Assembly: GCF_900112265.1 (NCBI RefSeq)
Contig: NZ_FOLO01000047.1
Location: forward strand, 1-43,865
Origin: Pseudoalteromonas denitrificans DSM 6059
Lineage (GTDB): Bacteria > Pseudomonadota > Gammaproteobacteria > Enterobacterales > Alteromonadaceae
Length of the DNA stretch: 43,865 bases
Direction of reading: 5' to 3'
The first letter of the stretch is position 1. Every line of letters begins with the position of its first letter. This document shows positions 36,647-43,865 of this stretch, one piece after another. The translations under genes and the position numbers were made by a program. The notes under the pieces were generated by a model that had not been told where the DNA came from, did not search any database, and was given only the letters and a program-made list of their open reading frames with translations.

Positions 36647-36850
36647 ACTTTCAGAATTATTATTGCTAATTTGATTAGTTTTACTGGAAGTAATAGGCAC
36701 TGATTTGGATATCAAGTCGTGCTAAACAAGAACTCCGATTTGGAGTTCATCGGTAAGAACATAAACGCAACTGACACTAGTTTACTAGGTGTATCAGTGC
36801 GTATTATTGTGTTCTTTTTAAATGCTCTTTTTAATATTTGAGGTTTAAGA
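36647..36850 (+). promoter_or_regulatory. Structured S10 operon leader with attenuator-like hairpin
   Basis: The leader contains a hairpin GAACTCC-GATTT-GGAGTTC (36730-36748). It also has a long imperfect stem at 36755-36816: outer AAGAACA with TGTTCTT, then ACGC with GCGT, then ACTGA-CAC-TAG with CTA-GTG-TCAGT around a TTTA loop. The long stem ends in a TTTTT run. This resembles the E. coli arrangement in which ribosomal protein L4 promotes termination in the S10 leader. L4 control here is inference. Sequence between 36550 and 36612 shows nothing specific. Confidence 0.7.
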
Positions 36851-37162
36851 ATGTCAAGTCAACGCATTCGTATTCGCCTGAAAGCTTTTGACCATAGATT
36901 GATTGATCAATCAACTTTGGAAATCGTGGAAACAGCGAAGCGCACTGGCGCACAGGTTCGTGGTCCTATTCCACTACCAACACGCTTTGAGCGTTTTACA
37001 GTACTAACTTCACCGCACGTTAATAAAGACGCGCGTGACCAGTACGAAATCCGCACCCATAAACGTCTGATAGACATCGTAGAACCAACTGATAAGACTG
37101 TTGATGCATTAATGCGTCTTGATCTTGCAGCTGGTGTTGATGTTCAAATCAGCCTGGGTTAA
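36851..37162 (+). CDS. rpsJ: Small ribosomal subunit protein S10
   Basis: Protein of the 30S head that also serves as NusE in transcription antitermination. The 103-residue length and sequence (RIRIRLKAFDHRLIDQST, GPIPLPTRFERFTVL, RTHKRLIDI) match the family fully. It is the first gene of the S10 operon behind the long leader. Codon use is markedly more biased than in the neighbouring zapE, as expected for high expression. Confidence 0.98.
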   Translation: MSSQRIRIRLKAFDHRLIDQSTLEIVETAKRTGAQVRGPIPLPTRFERFTVLTSPHVNKDARDQYEIRTHKRLIDIVEPTDKTVDALMRLDLAAGVDVQISLG

Positions 37163-37189
37163 TCGGAAGATTAGAGAGGTTTTAGGAAA

Positions 37190-37825
37190 ATGGCATTAGG
37201 TCTAGTCGGTCGTAAAGTGGGCATGACACGTATCTTCACTGAAGATGGTGCATCAATCCCAGTAACGGTTATCGAAGCAACACCTAACCGCATCACTCAG
37301 ATTCGTTCTGAAGAAGTTGATGGTTATAGTGCGCTTCAAGTAACTGCAGGCACTAAGAAAGCAAGTCGCGTAAATAAAGCTGAAGCAGGTCACTTTGCTA
37401 AAGCTGGCGTAGAAGCTGGTCTTGGTCTGTGGGAATTTCGCCTTAACGGTGATGAGGGTGAGTTCGCGCTTGCTCAAGAAATCACTGTAGAGTTATTCAA
37501 TGACGTAAACAAAGTTGACGTTACTGGTAATTCTAAAGGTAAAGGCAATGCTGGCGTAATTAAACGCTGGAACTTTGCAATGCAAGACGCAACTCACGGT
37601 AACTCTCTTGCTCACCGTGCACATGGTTCAATCGGTCAAAATCAGTCTCCGGGCAAGGTTTTTAAAGGCAAAAAAATGTCTGGCCACATGGGTAATGAGC
37701 GTGTAACGACTCAAAACCTTGAACTTGTACGTGTTGACGTTGAGCGTAACTTACTGTTAGTTAAAGGCGCAGTGCCTGGCGCTATCGGTGGCGATGTTAT
37801 CGTTAAACCTGCTGTTAAAGCATAA
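37190..37825 (+). CDS. rplC: Large ribosomal subunit protein L3
   Basis: Early-binding 23S rRNA protein near the peptidyl transferase centre. It has 211 residues, with GLVGRKVGMTRIF at the start and the extended loop around HGSIGQNQSPGKVFKGKKM, which includes the glutamine that PrmB methylates in relatives. A GAGAGG lies upstream with good spacing. It is followed by rplD after 17 bp. Confidence 0.98.
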   Translation: MALGLVGRKVGMTRIFTEDGASIPVTVIEATPNRITQIRSEEVDGYSALQVTAGTKKASRVNKAEAGHFAKAGVEAGLGLWEFRLNGDEGEFALAQEITVELFNDVNKVDVTGNSKGKGNAGVIKRWNFAMQDATHGNSLAHRAHGSIGQNQSPGKVFKGKKMSGHMGNERVTTQNLELVRVDVERNLLLVKGAVPGAIGGDVIVKPAVKA

Positions 37826-37842
37826 GTCCTGGAGATTTAGTA

Positions 37843-38448
37843 ATGGAATTAGTATTGAAAGACGCTAAAGGCGCTCTTGAAGTATCCGATGCTACTTTTG
37901 GACGTGAGTTTAACGAAGCATTAGTACACCAAGTAGTAGTTGCATTTGCAGCTGGTGCTCGTCAAGGTACTAAAGCTCAGAAGACTCGTTCTGAAGTAAG
38001 TGGCGGTGGTAAAAAGCCGTGGAATCAAAAAGGTACTGGCCGTGCACGTGCTGGTACAATCCGTAGCCCAATTTGGCGCTCGGGTGGTGTGACGTTTGCA
38101 GCTAAGCCGCAAGATCACAGCCAAAAAGTTAACCGTAAAATGTACCGCGGCGCAATCCGTAGTATTCTTAGCGAATTAGTTCGTCAAGAGCGTTTAATTG
38201 TTGTTGAAAACTTTGGCATCGAAGCGCCAAAGACTAAGCACCTTGTAGCTAAGCTTAAAGAGCTTGAGCTGAAAGACGTACTTATCGTTACTGAAGAAGT
38301 TGATGAGAATTTATTCTTATCTTCTCGTAACCTTTATAAGGTTGACGTACGTGACGTAGCTGGTATTGATCCAGTAAGTCTAATCGCATTCGATAAGGTT
38401 CTTATTACAGCAGCTGCTGTTAAGCAACTTGAGGAGTCATTAGCATGA
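37843..38448 (+). CDS. rplD: Large ribosomal subunit protein L4
   Basis: 23S rRNA-binding protein with a loop lining the exit tunnel. In E. coli it is also the autogenous repressor of the S10 operon. The 201-residue length is identical to E. coli. The conserved tunnel loop (SGGGKKPWNQKGTGRARAG) is intact, and it is the site of macrolide-resistance mutations in other species. Its stop overlaps the rplW start (ATGA). Confidence 0.98.
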   Translation: MELVLKDAKGALEVSDATFGREFNEALVHQVVVAFAAGARQGTKAQKTRSEVSGGGKKPWNQKGTGRARAGTIRSPIWRSGGVTFAAKPQDHSQKVNRKMYRGAIRSILSELVRQERLIVVENFGIEAPKTKHLVAKLKELELKDVLIVTEEVDENLFLSSRNLYKVDVRDVAGIDPVSLIAFDKVLITAAAVKQLEESLA

Positions 38449-38747
38449 TCCGTGAAGAGCGTTTATTAAAGGTTATTTTAGGCCCGCACATCTCTGAAAA
38501 AAGTACAATTAATGCTGAAACAAACAACGCAGTTGTTTTTAAAGTAGTTAATGATGCAACTAAAGCTGAAGTTAAAGCAGCTGTAGAAAAGCTTTTTGAA
38601 GTAGAAGTAACGGGTGTTCGTACATTACTTGTTAAGGGTAAAACAAAGCGTACAGGAGCTCGTTTCGGTCGTCGTTCTGACTGGAAAAAAGCCTACGTTA
38701 CTCTTAAAGAAGGTAGTGAACTAGACTTTGTCGGCGGCGCCGAGTAA
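38445..38747 (+). CDS. rplW: Large ribosomal subunit protein L23
   Basis: Protein at the exit tunnel rim that docks trigger factor and signal recognition particle. It is 100 residues, as in E. coli, with LLKVILGPHISEKST and the basic loop KGKTKRTGARFGRR. Translation is coupled to rplD by the ATGA overlap. Confidence 0.98.
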   Translation: MIREERLLKVILGPHISEKSTINAETNNAVVFKVVNDATKAEVKAAVEKLFEVEVTGVRTLLVKGKTKRTGARFGRRSDWKKAYVTLKEGSELDFVGGAE

Positions 38748-38763
38748 TTTAGGAGTTAGAATT

Positions 38764-39588
38764 ATGGCACTTCAGAAGTGTAAACCAACTTCTCCGGGTC
38801 GTCGTCACCTAGTTAAAGTGGTTAACTCTGAGCTACATAAGGGTAAACCATACGCACCACTTTTAGAGAAAAAATCTAAATCAGGTGGTCGTAATAACAA
38901 TGGTCGTATTACGGTTCGTCACATTGGTGGTGGTCACAAGCATCATTACCGTGTAGTTGATTTTAAACGTAACAAAGATGGCATTCCAGCTAAAGTTGAG
39001 CGTTTAGAATACGATCCAAACCGTAGCGCAAACATCGCACTTGTATTATATGCAGACGGTGAGCGTTCATACATCATTGCACCTAAAGGCGTTTCTGCCG
39101 GTGATGCTATCCAGTCTGGTGTTGATGCACCGATCAAAGCTGGTAACACATTACCAATGCGTAACATGCCTGTAGGTTCTACAGTACATTGTGTTGAGTT
39201 AAAACCAGGTAAAGGTGCACAAATTGCACGTTCTGCTGGTTCTTACGTACAAATCCTAGCTCGTGATGGTCAGTATGTAACATTACGTCTTCGTTCAGGC
39301 GAAGTTCGTAAAGTTGAATCTGATTGTCGTGCGACATTAGGTGAAGTAGGTAATGCTGAACATATGCTTCGTTCTTTAGGTAAAGCTGGTGCTAGTCGCT
39401 GGCGTGGCGTTCGCCCAACTGTTCGTGGTGTTGCCATGAATCCAGTTGATCACCCACACGGTGGTGGTGAAGGTCGTACATCTGGTGGTCGTCATCCTGT
39501 GTCTCCATGGGGTAAGCCTACTAAAGGTGCTAAAACGCGTAAGAACAAGCGTACGGATAAATTTATAGTACGTCGTCGTACTAAGTAA
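38764..39588 (+). CDS. rplB: Large ribosomal subunit protein L2
   Basis: Highly conserved 23S rRNA-binding protein needed for subunit joining and peptidyl transferase assembly. The 274 residues start MALQKCKPTSPGRRH at 38764, preceded by AGGAG. An in-frame upstream ATG at 38728 lies inside rplW and was rejected. The conserved histidine region MNPVDHPHGGGEGR is present near residues 223-236. Confidence 0.98.
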   Translation: MALQKCKPTSPGRRHLVKVVNSELHKGKPYAPLLEKKSKSGGRNNNGRITVRHIGGGHKHHYRVVDFKRNKDGIPAKVERLEYDPNRSANIALVLYADGERSYIIAPKGVSAGDAIQSGVDAPIKAGNTLPMRNMPVGSTVHCVELKPGKGAQIARSAGSYVQILARDGQYVTLRLRSGEVRKVESDCRATLGEVGNAEHMLRSLGKAGASRWRGVRPTVRGVAMNPVDHPHGGGEGRTSGGRHPVSPWGKPTKGAKTRKNKRTDKFIVRRRTK

Positions 39589-39603
39589 TATTGAGGAATA
39601 GCC

Positions 39604-39882
39604 ATGCCACGCTCTCTCAAGAAGGGTCCTTTTATTGACCTACACTTGCTGAAGAAGGTAGAGAAAGCTTTGGAAAGCGGTGATAAGAAGCCAATTAAAA
39701 CTTGGAGCCGTCGTTCAATGATCATACCTAACATGATCGGATTGACCATTGCTGTCCATAATGGTCGCCAGCACGTACCTGTATTCGTTACAGACGAAAT
39801 GATCGGTCACAAACTGGGTGAATTTGCGCCAACTCGTACTTATCGCGGTCATGCTGCTGATAAGAAAGCGAAAAAGAGATAA
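39604..39882 (+). CDS. rpsS: Small ribosomal subunit protein S19
   Basis: 30S head protein contacting 16S rRNA and S13. It is 92 residues, as in E. coli, with MPRSLKKGPFIDLHLL and the block TIAVHNGRQHVPVFVTDEMIGHKLGEFAPTR in the family pattern. GAGGA precedes the ATG. Confidence 0.98.
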   Translation: MPRSLKKGPFIDLHLLKKVEKALESGDKKPIKTWSRRSMIIPNMIGLTIAVHNGRQHVPVFVTDEMIGHKLGEFAPTRTYRGHAADKKAKKR

Positions 39883-39893
39883 GGGGTTAAAAA

Positions 39894-40226
39894 ATGCAAG
39901 CATTAGCTAAACATAAATTTGCCTCTGGTTCAGCGCAAAAAGCTCGTCTAGTAGCAGATCAAATCCGTGGTTTAGCGGTAGATCAAGCTCTAGAAATCCT
40001 AGCGTACAGCAACAAATCAGCTGCTGTATTAGTTAAAAAAGTACTTGAGTCTGCTATTGCTAACGCAGAGCATAACGAAGGTGCCGACATTGATGAGCTA
40101 CGTGTAGCTACGATCTTTGTGGACGATGGTCCTACAATGAAGCGTATCATGCCACGTGCTAAAGGACGCGCAGACCGCATCCTTAAGCGTTCAAGCCACA
40201 TCACTGTTGTGGTTTCAGATAACTAG
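39894..40226 (+). CDS. rplV: Large ribosomal subunit protein L22
   Basis: 23S rRNA-binding protein whose beta hairpin lines the exit tunnel. It has 110 residues, as in E. coli. The hairpin near RIMPRAKGRADRILKRSSH is intact. It begins 11 bp after rpsS and ends 11 bp before rpsC. Confidence 0.98.
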   Translation: MQALAKHKFASGSAQKARLVADQIRGLAVDQALEILAYSNKSAAVLVKKVLESAIANAEHNEGADIDELRVATIFVDDGPTMKRIMPRAKGRADRILKRSSHITVVVSDN

Positions 40227-40237
40227 GAGTAATAGTA

Positions 40238-40939
40238 ATGGGACAAAAAGTTCATCCTACTGGTATTCGCCTAGGTATATCGAAACCTTGGGTTTCTACT
40301 TGGTTCGCGAATTCTAAAGATTTTCCAGATATGCTTTTCGGCGATCATCAAGTACGTGAGTACCTTACAAAGGCACTAAAAAGCGCGTCACTTGCTAAAA
40401 TCGTAATCGAACGTCCAGCTAAATCTATCCGCGTTACAATTCACACGGCTCGTCCTGGTGTTGTAATCGGTAAGAAAGGCGAAGACGTAGAAAAGCTCCG
40501 TAAAGCAGTAACAAAGATTGCTGGTGTACCTGCTCAGATTAATATCTCTGAAGTTCGTAAGCCAGAGCTTGAAGCAAAATTAGTTGCTGATAGCATTGCA
40601 TCTCAACTTGAGCGTCGTGTTATGTTCCGTCGTGCTATGAAGCGCGCAGTACAAAATGCAATGCGTATTGGTGCCAAGGGTATCAAAGTACAAGTTGGTG
40701 GTCGTTTAGGTGGTGCAGAAATCGCACGTGCTGAATGGTACCGTGAAGGCCGTGTTCCACTACACACTTTACGTGCTGACATCGACTATGCAACAGCAGA
40801 AGCTAATACTACTTACGGTATCATCGGTGTTAAAGTTTGGATCTTTAAAGGCGAAGTTATTGGTGGTCTTCCACTTAAAACTGAAGTTGAAAAGCCATCT
40901 AAACGCGGCCCGAAAAAGCCACGTAAAAGTGCTAAGTAG
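40238..40939 (+). CDS. rpsC: Small ribosomal subunit protein S3
   Basis: 30S head protein at the mRNA entry, with helicase-like function. The 233 residues equal the E. coli length. The KH domain GXXG loop is GKKG (in VVIGKKGEDVEKLRK), and the C-terminal domain carries QVGGRLGGAEIARAEWYREG. It ends in a short Lys-rich tail. Confidence 0.98.
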   Translation: MGQKVHPTGIRLGISKPWVSTWFANSKDFPDMLFGDHQVREYLTKALKSASLAKIVIERPAKSIRVTIHTARPGVVIGKKGEDVEKLRKAVTKIAGVPAQINISEVRKPELEAKLVADSIASQLERRVMFRRAMKRAVQNAMRIGAKGIKVQVGGRLGGAEIARAEWYREGRVPLHTLRADIDYATAEANTTYGIIGVKVWIFKGEVIGGLPLKTEVEKPSKRGPKKPRKSAK

Positions 40940-40951
40940 AGGAAGCGAATA

Positions 40952-41365
40952 ATGTTACAGCCAAAACGTACAAAATTCCGTAAAGTGCATAAAGGTCGCA
41001 ACCGCGGTCTTGCGCAAAACGGTAACAAAGTAAGCTTCGGTACTTTCGGTTTGAAAGCAGTTGGCCGTGGTCGTATGACTGCACGTCAAATTGAAGCCGC
41101 TCGTCGAGCTATGACTCGTCACGTTAAGCGTCAAGGTAAAATCTGGATCCGTGTGTTCCCTGATAAGCCTATCACAAATAAGCCGCTTGAAGTTCGAATG
41201 GGTAAAGGTAAAGGTAGTGTGGAATATTGGGTTTGTGAAATCCAACCAGGCCGCGTACTTTACGAGATGGAAGGAGTTCCTGAAGAGCTTGCACGTGAAG
41301 CTTTCGAACTTGCTGCTTGTAAACTACCATTCAAGACAACATTTGTAACTCGGACGGTGATGTAA
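40952..41365 (+). CDS. rplP: Large ribosomal subunit protein L16
   Basis: 23S rRNA protein close to the A site. It has 137 residues (136 in E. coli), starting MLQPKRTKFRKVHKGRNRG. The region with the arginine hydroxylated by YcfD/RoxA in E. coli (near GKGKGSVEYWV) is conserved. The stop overlaps the rpmC start by one base (TAATG). Confidence 0.98.
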   Translation: MLQPKRTKFRKVHKGRNRGLAQNGNKVSFGTFGLKAVGRGRMTARQIEAARRAMTRHVKRQGKIWIRVFPDKPITNKPLEVRMGKGKGSVEYWVCEIQPGRVLYEMEGVPEELAREAFELAACKLPFKTTFVTRTVM

Positions 41366-41556
41366 TGAGCGCTAACGAACTTAAAGACAAAAATGTAGAA
41401 GAGCTAAATACTGAGCTTCTAGAACTACTTCGTGAGCAATTCAATATGCGCATGCAAGCAAGTACTGGTCAGTTAGCACAAACACATTTGCTAAGAAAAG
41501 TACGTCGCGATATTGCGCGTGTTAAAACGGTTATCAACCAGAAGGCAAACGCATAA
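41365..41556 (+). CDS. rpmC: Large ribosomal subunit protein L29
   Basis: Small helical protein near the exit tunnel that helps dock trigger factor. It has 63 residues, as in E. coli, with ELNTELLELLREQFNMRMQ and HLLRKVRRDIARVKTV. It overlaps rplP and rpsQ by one base each, so translation of the three genes is coupled. Confidence 0.97.
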   Translation: MSANELKDKNVEELNTELLELLREQFNMRMQASTGQLAQTHLLRKVRRDIARVKTVINQKANA

Positions 41557-41804
41557 TGAGCGAAAATATCCGTACTCTTCAAGGCCGTGTAGTTAGTAAC
41601 AAAATGGACAAGTCTATTGTTGTTGCTATTGAGCGTCAGGTGAAGCACCCAATCTATGGTAAATTCATCAAACGTACAACTAAGCTACATGCACATGATG
41701 AAAGCAACACATGTAAAGAAGGTAACATCGTGACGATTCGCGAATGTGCACCTATCTCTAAAACTAAGTCTTGGACTTTAGTTGCTGTTGTTTCTGAAGC
41801 TTAA
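41556..41804 (+). CDS. rpsQ: Small ribosomal subunit protein S17
   Basis: 16S rRNA-binding OB-fold protein. It has 82 residues (84 in E. coli), with TLQGRVVSNKMDKSIVVAIER and HDESNTCKEGNIVTIRECAPISKTKSW. It is the last gene of the S10 operon. A strong terminator follows at once, and no rplN (spc operon) gene follows within the window. Confidence 0.98.
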   Translation: MSENIRTLQGRVVSNKMDKSIVVAIERQVKHPIYGKFIKRTTKLHAHDESNTCKEGNIVTIRECAPISKTKSWTLVAVVSEA

Positions 41805-41974
41805 TTAGTACTTACTAATCTAAGTTTTAGACTAAAAACCCACTCTTAGGAGTGGGTTTTTTTATGGCCAAAATAAATAACCTATGTGCTTAAAAATTAA
41901 ATACTAGGTATTAGTTTGTTTCTATTTTTGCTAAGGCAAGTTTATTAGTATTTACTCAGCTAGATTTTAGACTA
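41805..41974 (+). repeat. Diverged 30-bp direct repeat downstream of rpsQ
   Basis: Bases 41805-41834 and 41945-41974 match at 25 of 30 positions (shared TTAGTA and TTTTAGACTA). The copies are 140 bp apart in a 325-bp region (41805-42129) without a gene. The first copy leads into the S10 terminator. After the second copy only a short AGAGT-GA-ACTCT remnant follows. A TATAAT at 42083-42088 lacks a good -35 but may serve the next gene. Confidence 0.6.
41834..41863 (+). terminator. Terminator of the S10 operon
   Basis: A 12-bp stem (AAAAACCCACTC with GAGTGGGTTTTT) closes a TTAG loop and ends in a run of seven T. It lies 30 bp after the rpsQ stop. Confidence 0.95.
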
Positions 41975-42129
41975 GAGTGAACTCTTCGGCGTATTTTATT
42001 GTTTTTAAGCTCGGCTGGAGGGGGATAACGGTTAAAGCAAGCTCCGCTACTATTAATGTAATGCAAAAAATCGTATTTTTTGTATAATTGTCGGCCTCAT
42101 TATTTATTAATCTATTCTGCAGTTGCCCT

Positions 42130-42975
42130 ATGAAACGAACTTTTACCAAACCTTGGACAGATTACGAACTTATTGATGCTGGAAATCAAAAAAAGTTAGA
42201 ACGCTGGGGCGATATTATCACTATTCGCCCTGATATGAATGCCTATTTTAAATCAATATTAAGTGACAAAGAGTGGCAAAATAAGGCTCACTTTGAATTT
42301 GTAGAAAGCTCAAAAAGTTCAGGTAGTTGGTCAGCACTTAAAGCGGACACGCCAACTAAATGGGCGATTCAATTTAAGCAATTAACACTAAATATTGAAC
42401 TGACCAAATTCAAGCATGTAGGGGTATTTCCGGAGCAAAGAGTTAATTGGGATTTTATTACGGAGCACTTAAATAAAGACGATCGTTTTCTAAATTTATT
42501 TGCATATACAGGTGCAGCATCAATAGCTGCACGCGCTCAAGGTGCCGAAGTCTTTCATTGTGATTCAGTAAAACAAGTAATTACTTGGGGCAATGAGAAC
42601 ATGCAATCGTCAGGCTTATCCGATATTCATTGGATTCATGAAGATGCGCTTAAATTTGCACAACGTGAAATTAAACGTGATAAGAAATATAAGGGGATTG
42701 TGATGGATCCGCCTGCGTTTGGTATTAGTGCAAAAAAGGCACGCTGGAAAATTGAAAATAAATTCCCTGAGTTATTATCGTCAGCATTAGAATTAAAAGA
42801 GAAGGGGGGATTTATTATCATTAATACATACTCTCCTCGGTTAGACGAAGAAAAGATTCGTAAAATTGCAAGTGGGTTAGTAGAGAATGAATCAGTTGAA
42901 GTAACAACGCTCAGTATGAAAACGACTACCGGAAAAACCTTAGAGTATGGTTTAAGAACAATTATTACGGGGTAG
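42130..42975 (+). CDS. Class I SAM-dependent methyltransferase (RlmI/RlmK-like catalytic domain)
   Basis: A 281-residue methyltransferase of the COG1092 type, probably acting on RNA. The N-terminal 95 residues lack a recognisable PUA domain. The Rossmann domain has the SAM-binding motif NLFAYTGAAS (122-131), an acidic strand end at HCDSVKQ, and the catalytic-type motif DPPAFG (193-198), which in relatives marks rRNA cytosine or guanine methylation. The start at 42130 (MKRTFTKPW) is chosen over an in-frame 42088 that adds an unrelated hydrophobic stretch. It stands alone with its own terminator. The substrate is not known. Confidence 0.85.
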   Translation: MKRTFTKPWTDYELIDAGNQKKLERWGDIITIRPDMNAYFKSILSDKEWQNKAHFEFVESSKSSGSWSALKADTPTKWAIQFKQLTLNIELTKFKHVGVFPEQRVNWDFITEHLNKDDRFLNLFAYTGAASIAARAQGAEVFHCDSVKQVITWGNENMQSSGLSDIHWIHEDALKFAQREIKRDKKYKGIVMDPPAFGISAKKARWKIENKFPELLSSALELKEKGGFIIINTYSPRLDEEKIRKIASGLVENESVEVTTLSMKTTTGKTLEYGLRTIITG

Positions 42976-43020
42976 TTTTGATTTTTTGTTTTAAAATAAA
43001 TTTATGAAAATCAGAGTTTG

Positions 43021-43052
43021 GGGAAATGCTATTGTCATTTCCCTATTTTTTA
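43021..43052 (+). terminator. Terminator after the methyltransferase gene
   Basis: GGGAAATG and CATTTCCC form an 8-bp stem around a 7-nt loop, followed by TATTTTTT. It lies 45 bp past the stop codon. Confidence 0.85.
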
Positions 43053-43140
43053 ATGTCGTTTCAAACATAAGACAACTAAAGTGAACTTTCCATAATCTTA
43101 GCTATCTATATAATTTCAATATAAAAAATATAACTTAATT

Positions 43141-43581
43141 ATGGAAATAAGACGTTGGGGAGGTGCGCTTGCTATTTCCTTGGTATTACACGCAATACTG
43201 CTATTTTTATTACTAAAAAATAACTCAAGAACAAAAGTGGTTGAATTAAAAGAACAAGCATTAAAAACCTATATTGTATCTTATGTAGAGCAAAAACGAT
43301 TACTAAAAAAGGATGAGAAATTAGAGGTGAAAACACAAGCAAAAAATATAAAAAAAATTACTAAAAGTAATGAGTTAAAACTTGAAAAAGTTATTAAACA
43401 GAAGACAAACAAGCTAGTTATAGATAAAAATATAAATGCTGAAGTGCAAGAAGATTTAACTCTAAAAAATCAAAATAAAACAAAAACCTTTAAGAAATTG
43501 AACCCGTATTCTGGAGTCAGCAGCATTATAAACCAAGAGTATAACCGTTCACGGCAAGATCATTATAAATTGAACTTATAG
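43141..43581 (+). CDS. Small protein with TonB-like N-terminus, possibly truncated
   Basis: A 146-residue protein I do not recognise as a named family. Residues 1-25 form a short basic start (IRRWGG) and one membrane helix containing the S-x3-H pattern of TonB (Ser13, His17 in ISLVLHAILLFLLL). The rest is very Lys-rich, not Pro-rich, and there is no TonB C-terminal domain (no YP-x-A/G repeat block). It ends at 43581, only 48 bp before an ISAs1 transposase start, so it may be cut by the insertion. No ribosome binding site is evident. It could be a small stand-alone membrane protein instead. Confidence 0.6.
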   Translation: MEIRRWGGALAISLVLHAILLFLLLKNNSRTKVVELKEQALKTYIVSYVEQKRLLKKDEKLEVKTQAKNIKKITKSNELKLEKVIKQKTNKLVIDKNINAEVQEDLTLKNQNKTKTFKKLNPYSGVSSIINQEYNRSRQDHYKLNL

Positions 43582-43629
43582 AACAAGTAGCGATCAGATC
43601 AAGGCATAATCCCCCTTTGGTAACTTAAT

Positions 43630-43865
43630 ATGAGCGCTACTTTTTTGAAACACTTTAATTCTATTACAGATCCTCGCATTGAGCGCTGCAAAAAGCATGA
43701 ACTTATCGATATTCTTCTGCTAGCAATTAGTGCCGTACTCTCTGGTGCACAAGGATGGGAGGATATTGAAGACTTTGGGCATCTAAAGCTTGATTGGTTA
43801 AAAAGATATGGCTCTTTCGACGCTGGAATTCCAAAGCATGACACTATTGCTCGTGTCGTCTGTCG
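43630..43865 (+). mobile_element. ISAs1-family transposase, 5' part, cut by window edge
   Basis: The frame opens at 43630 and runs off the window after 78 codons. The translated start reads MSATFLKHFNSITDPRIERC, followed by KKHELIDILLLAISAVLSGA, GWEDIEDFG and PKHDTIARV. This is the N-terminal DDE_Tnp_1-associated domain of ISAs1 transposases. The left inverted repeat cannot be fixed because the right end is outside the window; it should lie within about 43575-43629. Whether the element is complete cannot be judged. Confidence 0.88.

Noticed and set aside
41967..42149. Minus-strand frame of 60 codons after the S10 operon
   Set aside because: No ribosome binding site, no recognisable domain, and it overlaps the methyltransferase start; best read as chance.
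43599..43844. Minus-strand frame of 81 codons near the right edge
   Set aside because: It is the shadow of the plus-strand ISAs1 transposase, which has clear family motifs.

Overview
The window is bacterial chromosome from an AT-rich marine-type gammaproteobacterium. Gene content and order (mreBCD-maf-rng-yhdP-tldD, darP-pmbA, an rpoN/lpt/kds block next to a mla block, degQ-degS-zapG/zapE) fit the Alteromonadales (Pseudoalteromonas, Colwellia and Thalassotalea relatives). The genus cannot be fixed from sequence reading alone. Almost every gene is core housekeeping; there is no CRISPR array, tRNA or prophage in view.

Left part (1-12,540), plus strand. The end of an rRNA operon (5S rRNA and its terminator) is followed by a secreted PEGA + SUMF1/FGE-fold protein of unknown role. 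Then comes a tightly overlapping cell-shape and envelope operon: mreB, mreC, mreD, maf (yhdE), rng, yhdP, followed by tldD. A strong bidirectional terminator closes it.

Middle-left (12,540-17,905). A 1069-residue lipoprotein with tandem Ig-like repeats and calcium-loop-like segments lies on the minus strand behind darP (yjgA). Divergent from darP is pmbA (tldE), the partner of tldD. TldD and PmbA together form the protease that acts on small modified peptides and antitoxins.

Middle (17,906-27,244), minus strand. One long head-to-tail array reads yrbG, kdsD, kdsC, lptC, lptA, lptB, rpoN, hpf, ptsN, rapZ, npr, mgtE. It joins Kdo synthesis and LPS export to sigma-54, ribosome hibernation, the nitrogen phosphotransferase system and magnesium uptake.

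Middle-right (27,486-36,549). Divergently, mlaFEDCB-ibaG-murA encode retrograde phospholipid transport and the first step of peptidoglycan synthesis. They end at a near-perfect palindromic terminator shared with degS. degQ, degS and zapG lie on the minus strand; zapE is divergent from zapG.

Right part (36,550-43,865). The complete S10 ribosomal operon (rpsJ to rpsQ) has its own promoter and a structured leader, but sits directly behind zapE and ends in a strong terminator. It is not flanked by tuf upstream or rplN downstream as is usual. After it come a class I SAM methyltransferase, a short protein with a TonB-like N-terminus but no TonB C-terminal domain, and the start of an ISAs1-family transposase cut by the window edge. 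The least ordinary parts are this relocated S10 block, the TonB-like/IS junction, the repeat lipoprotein and the SUMF1-fold protein.
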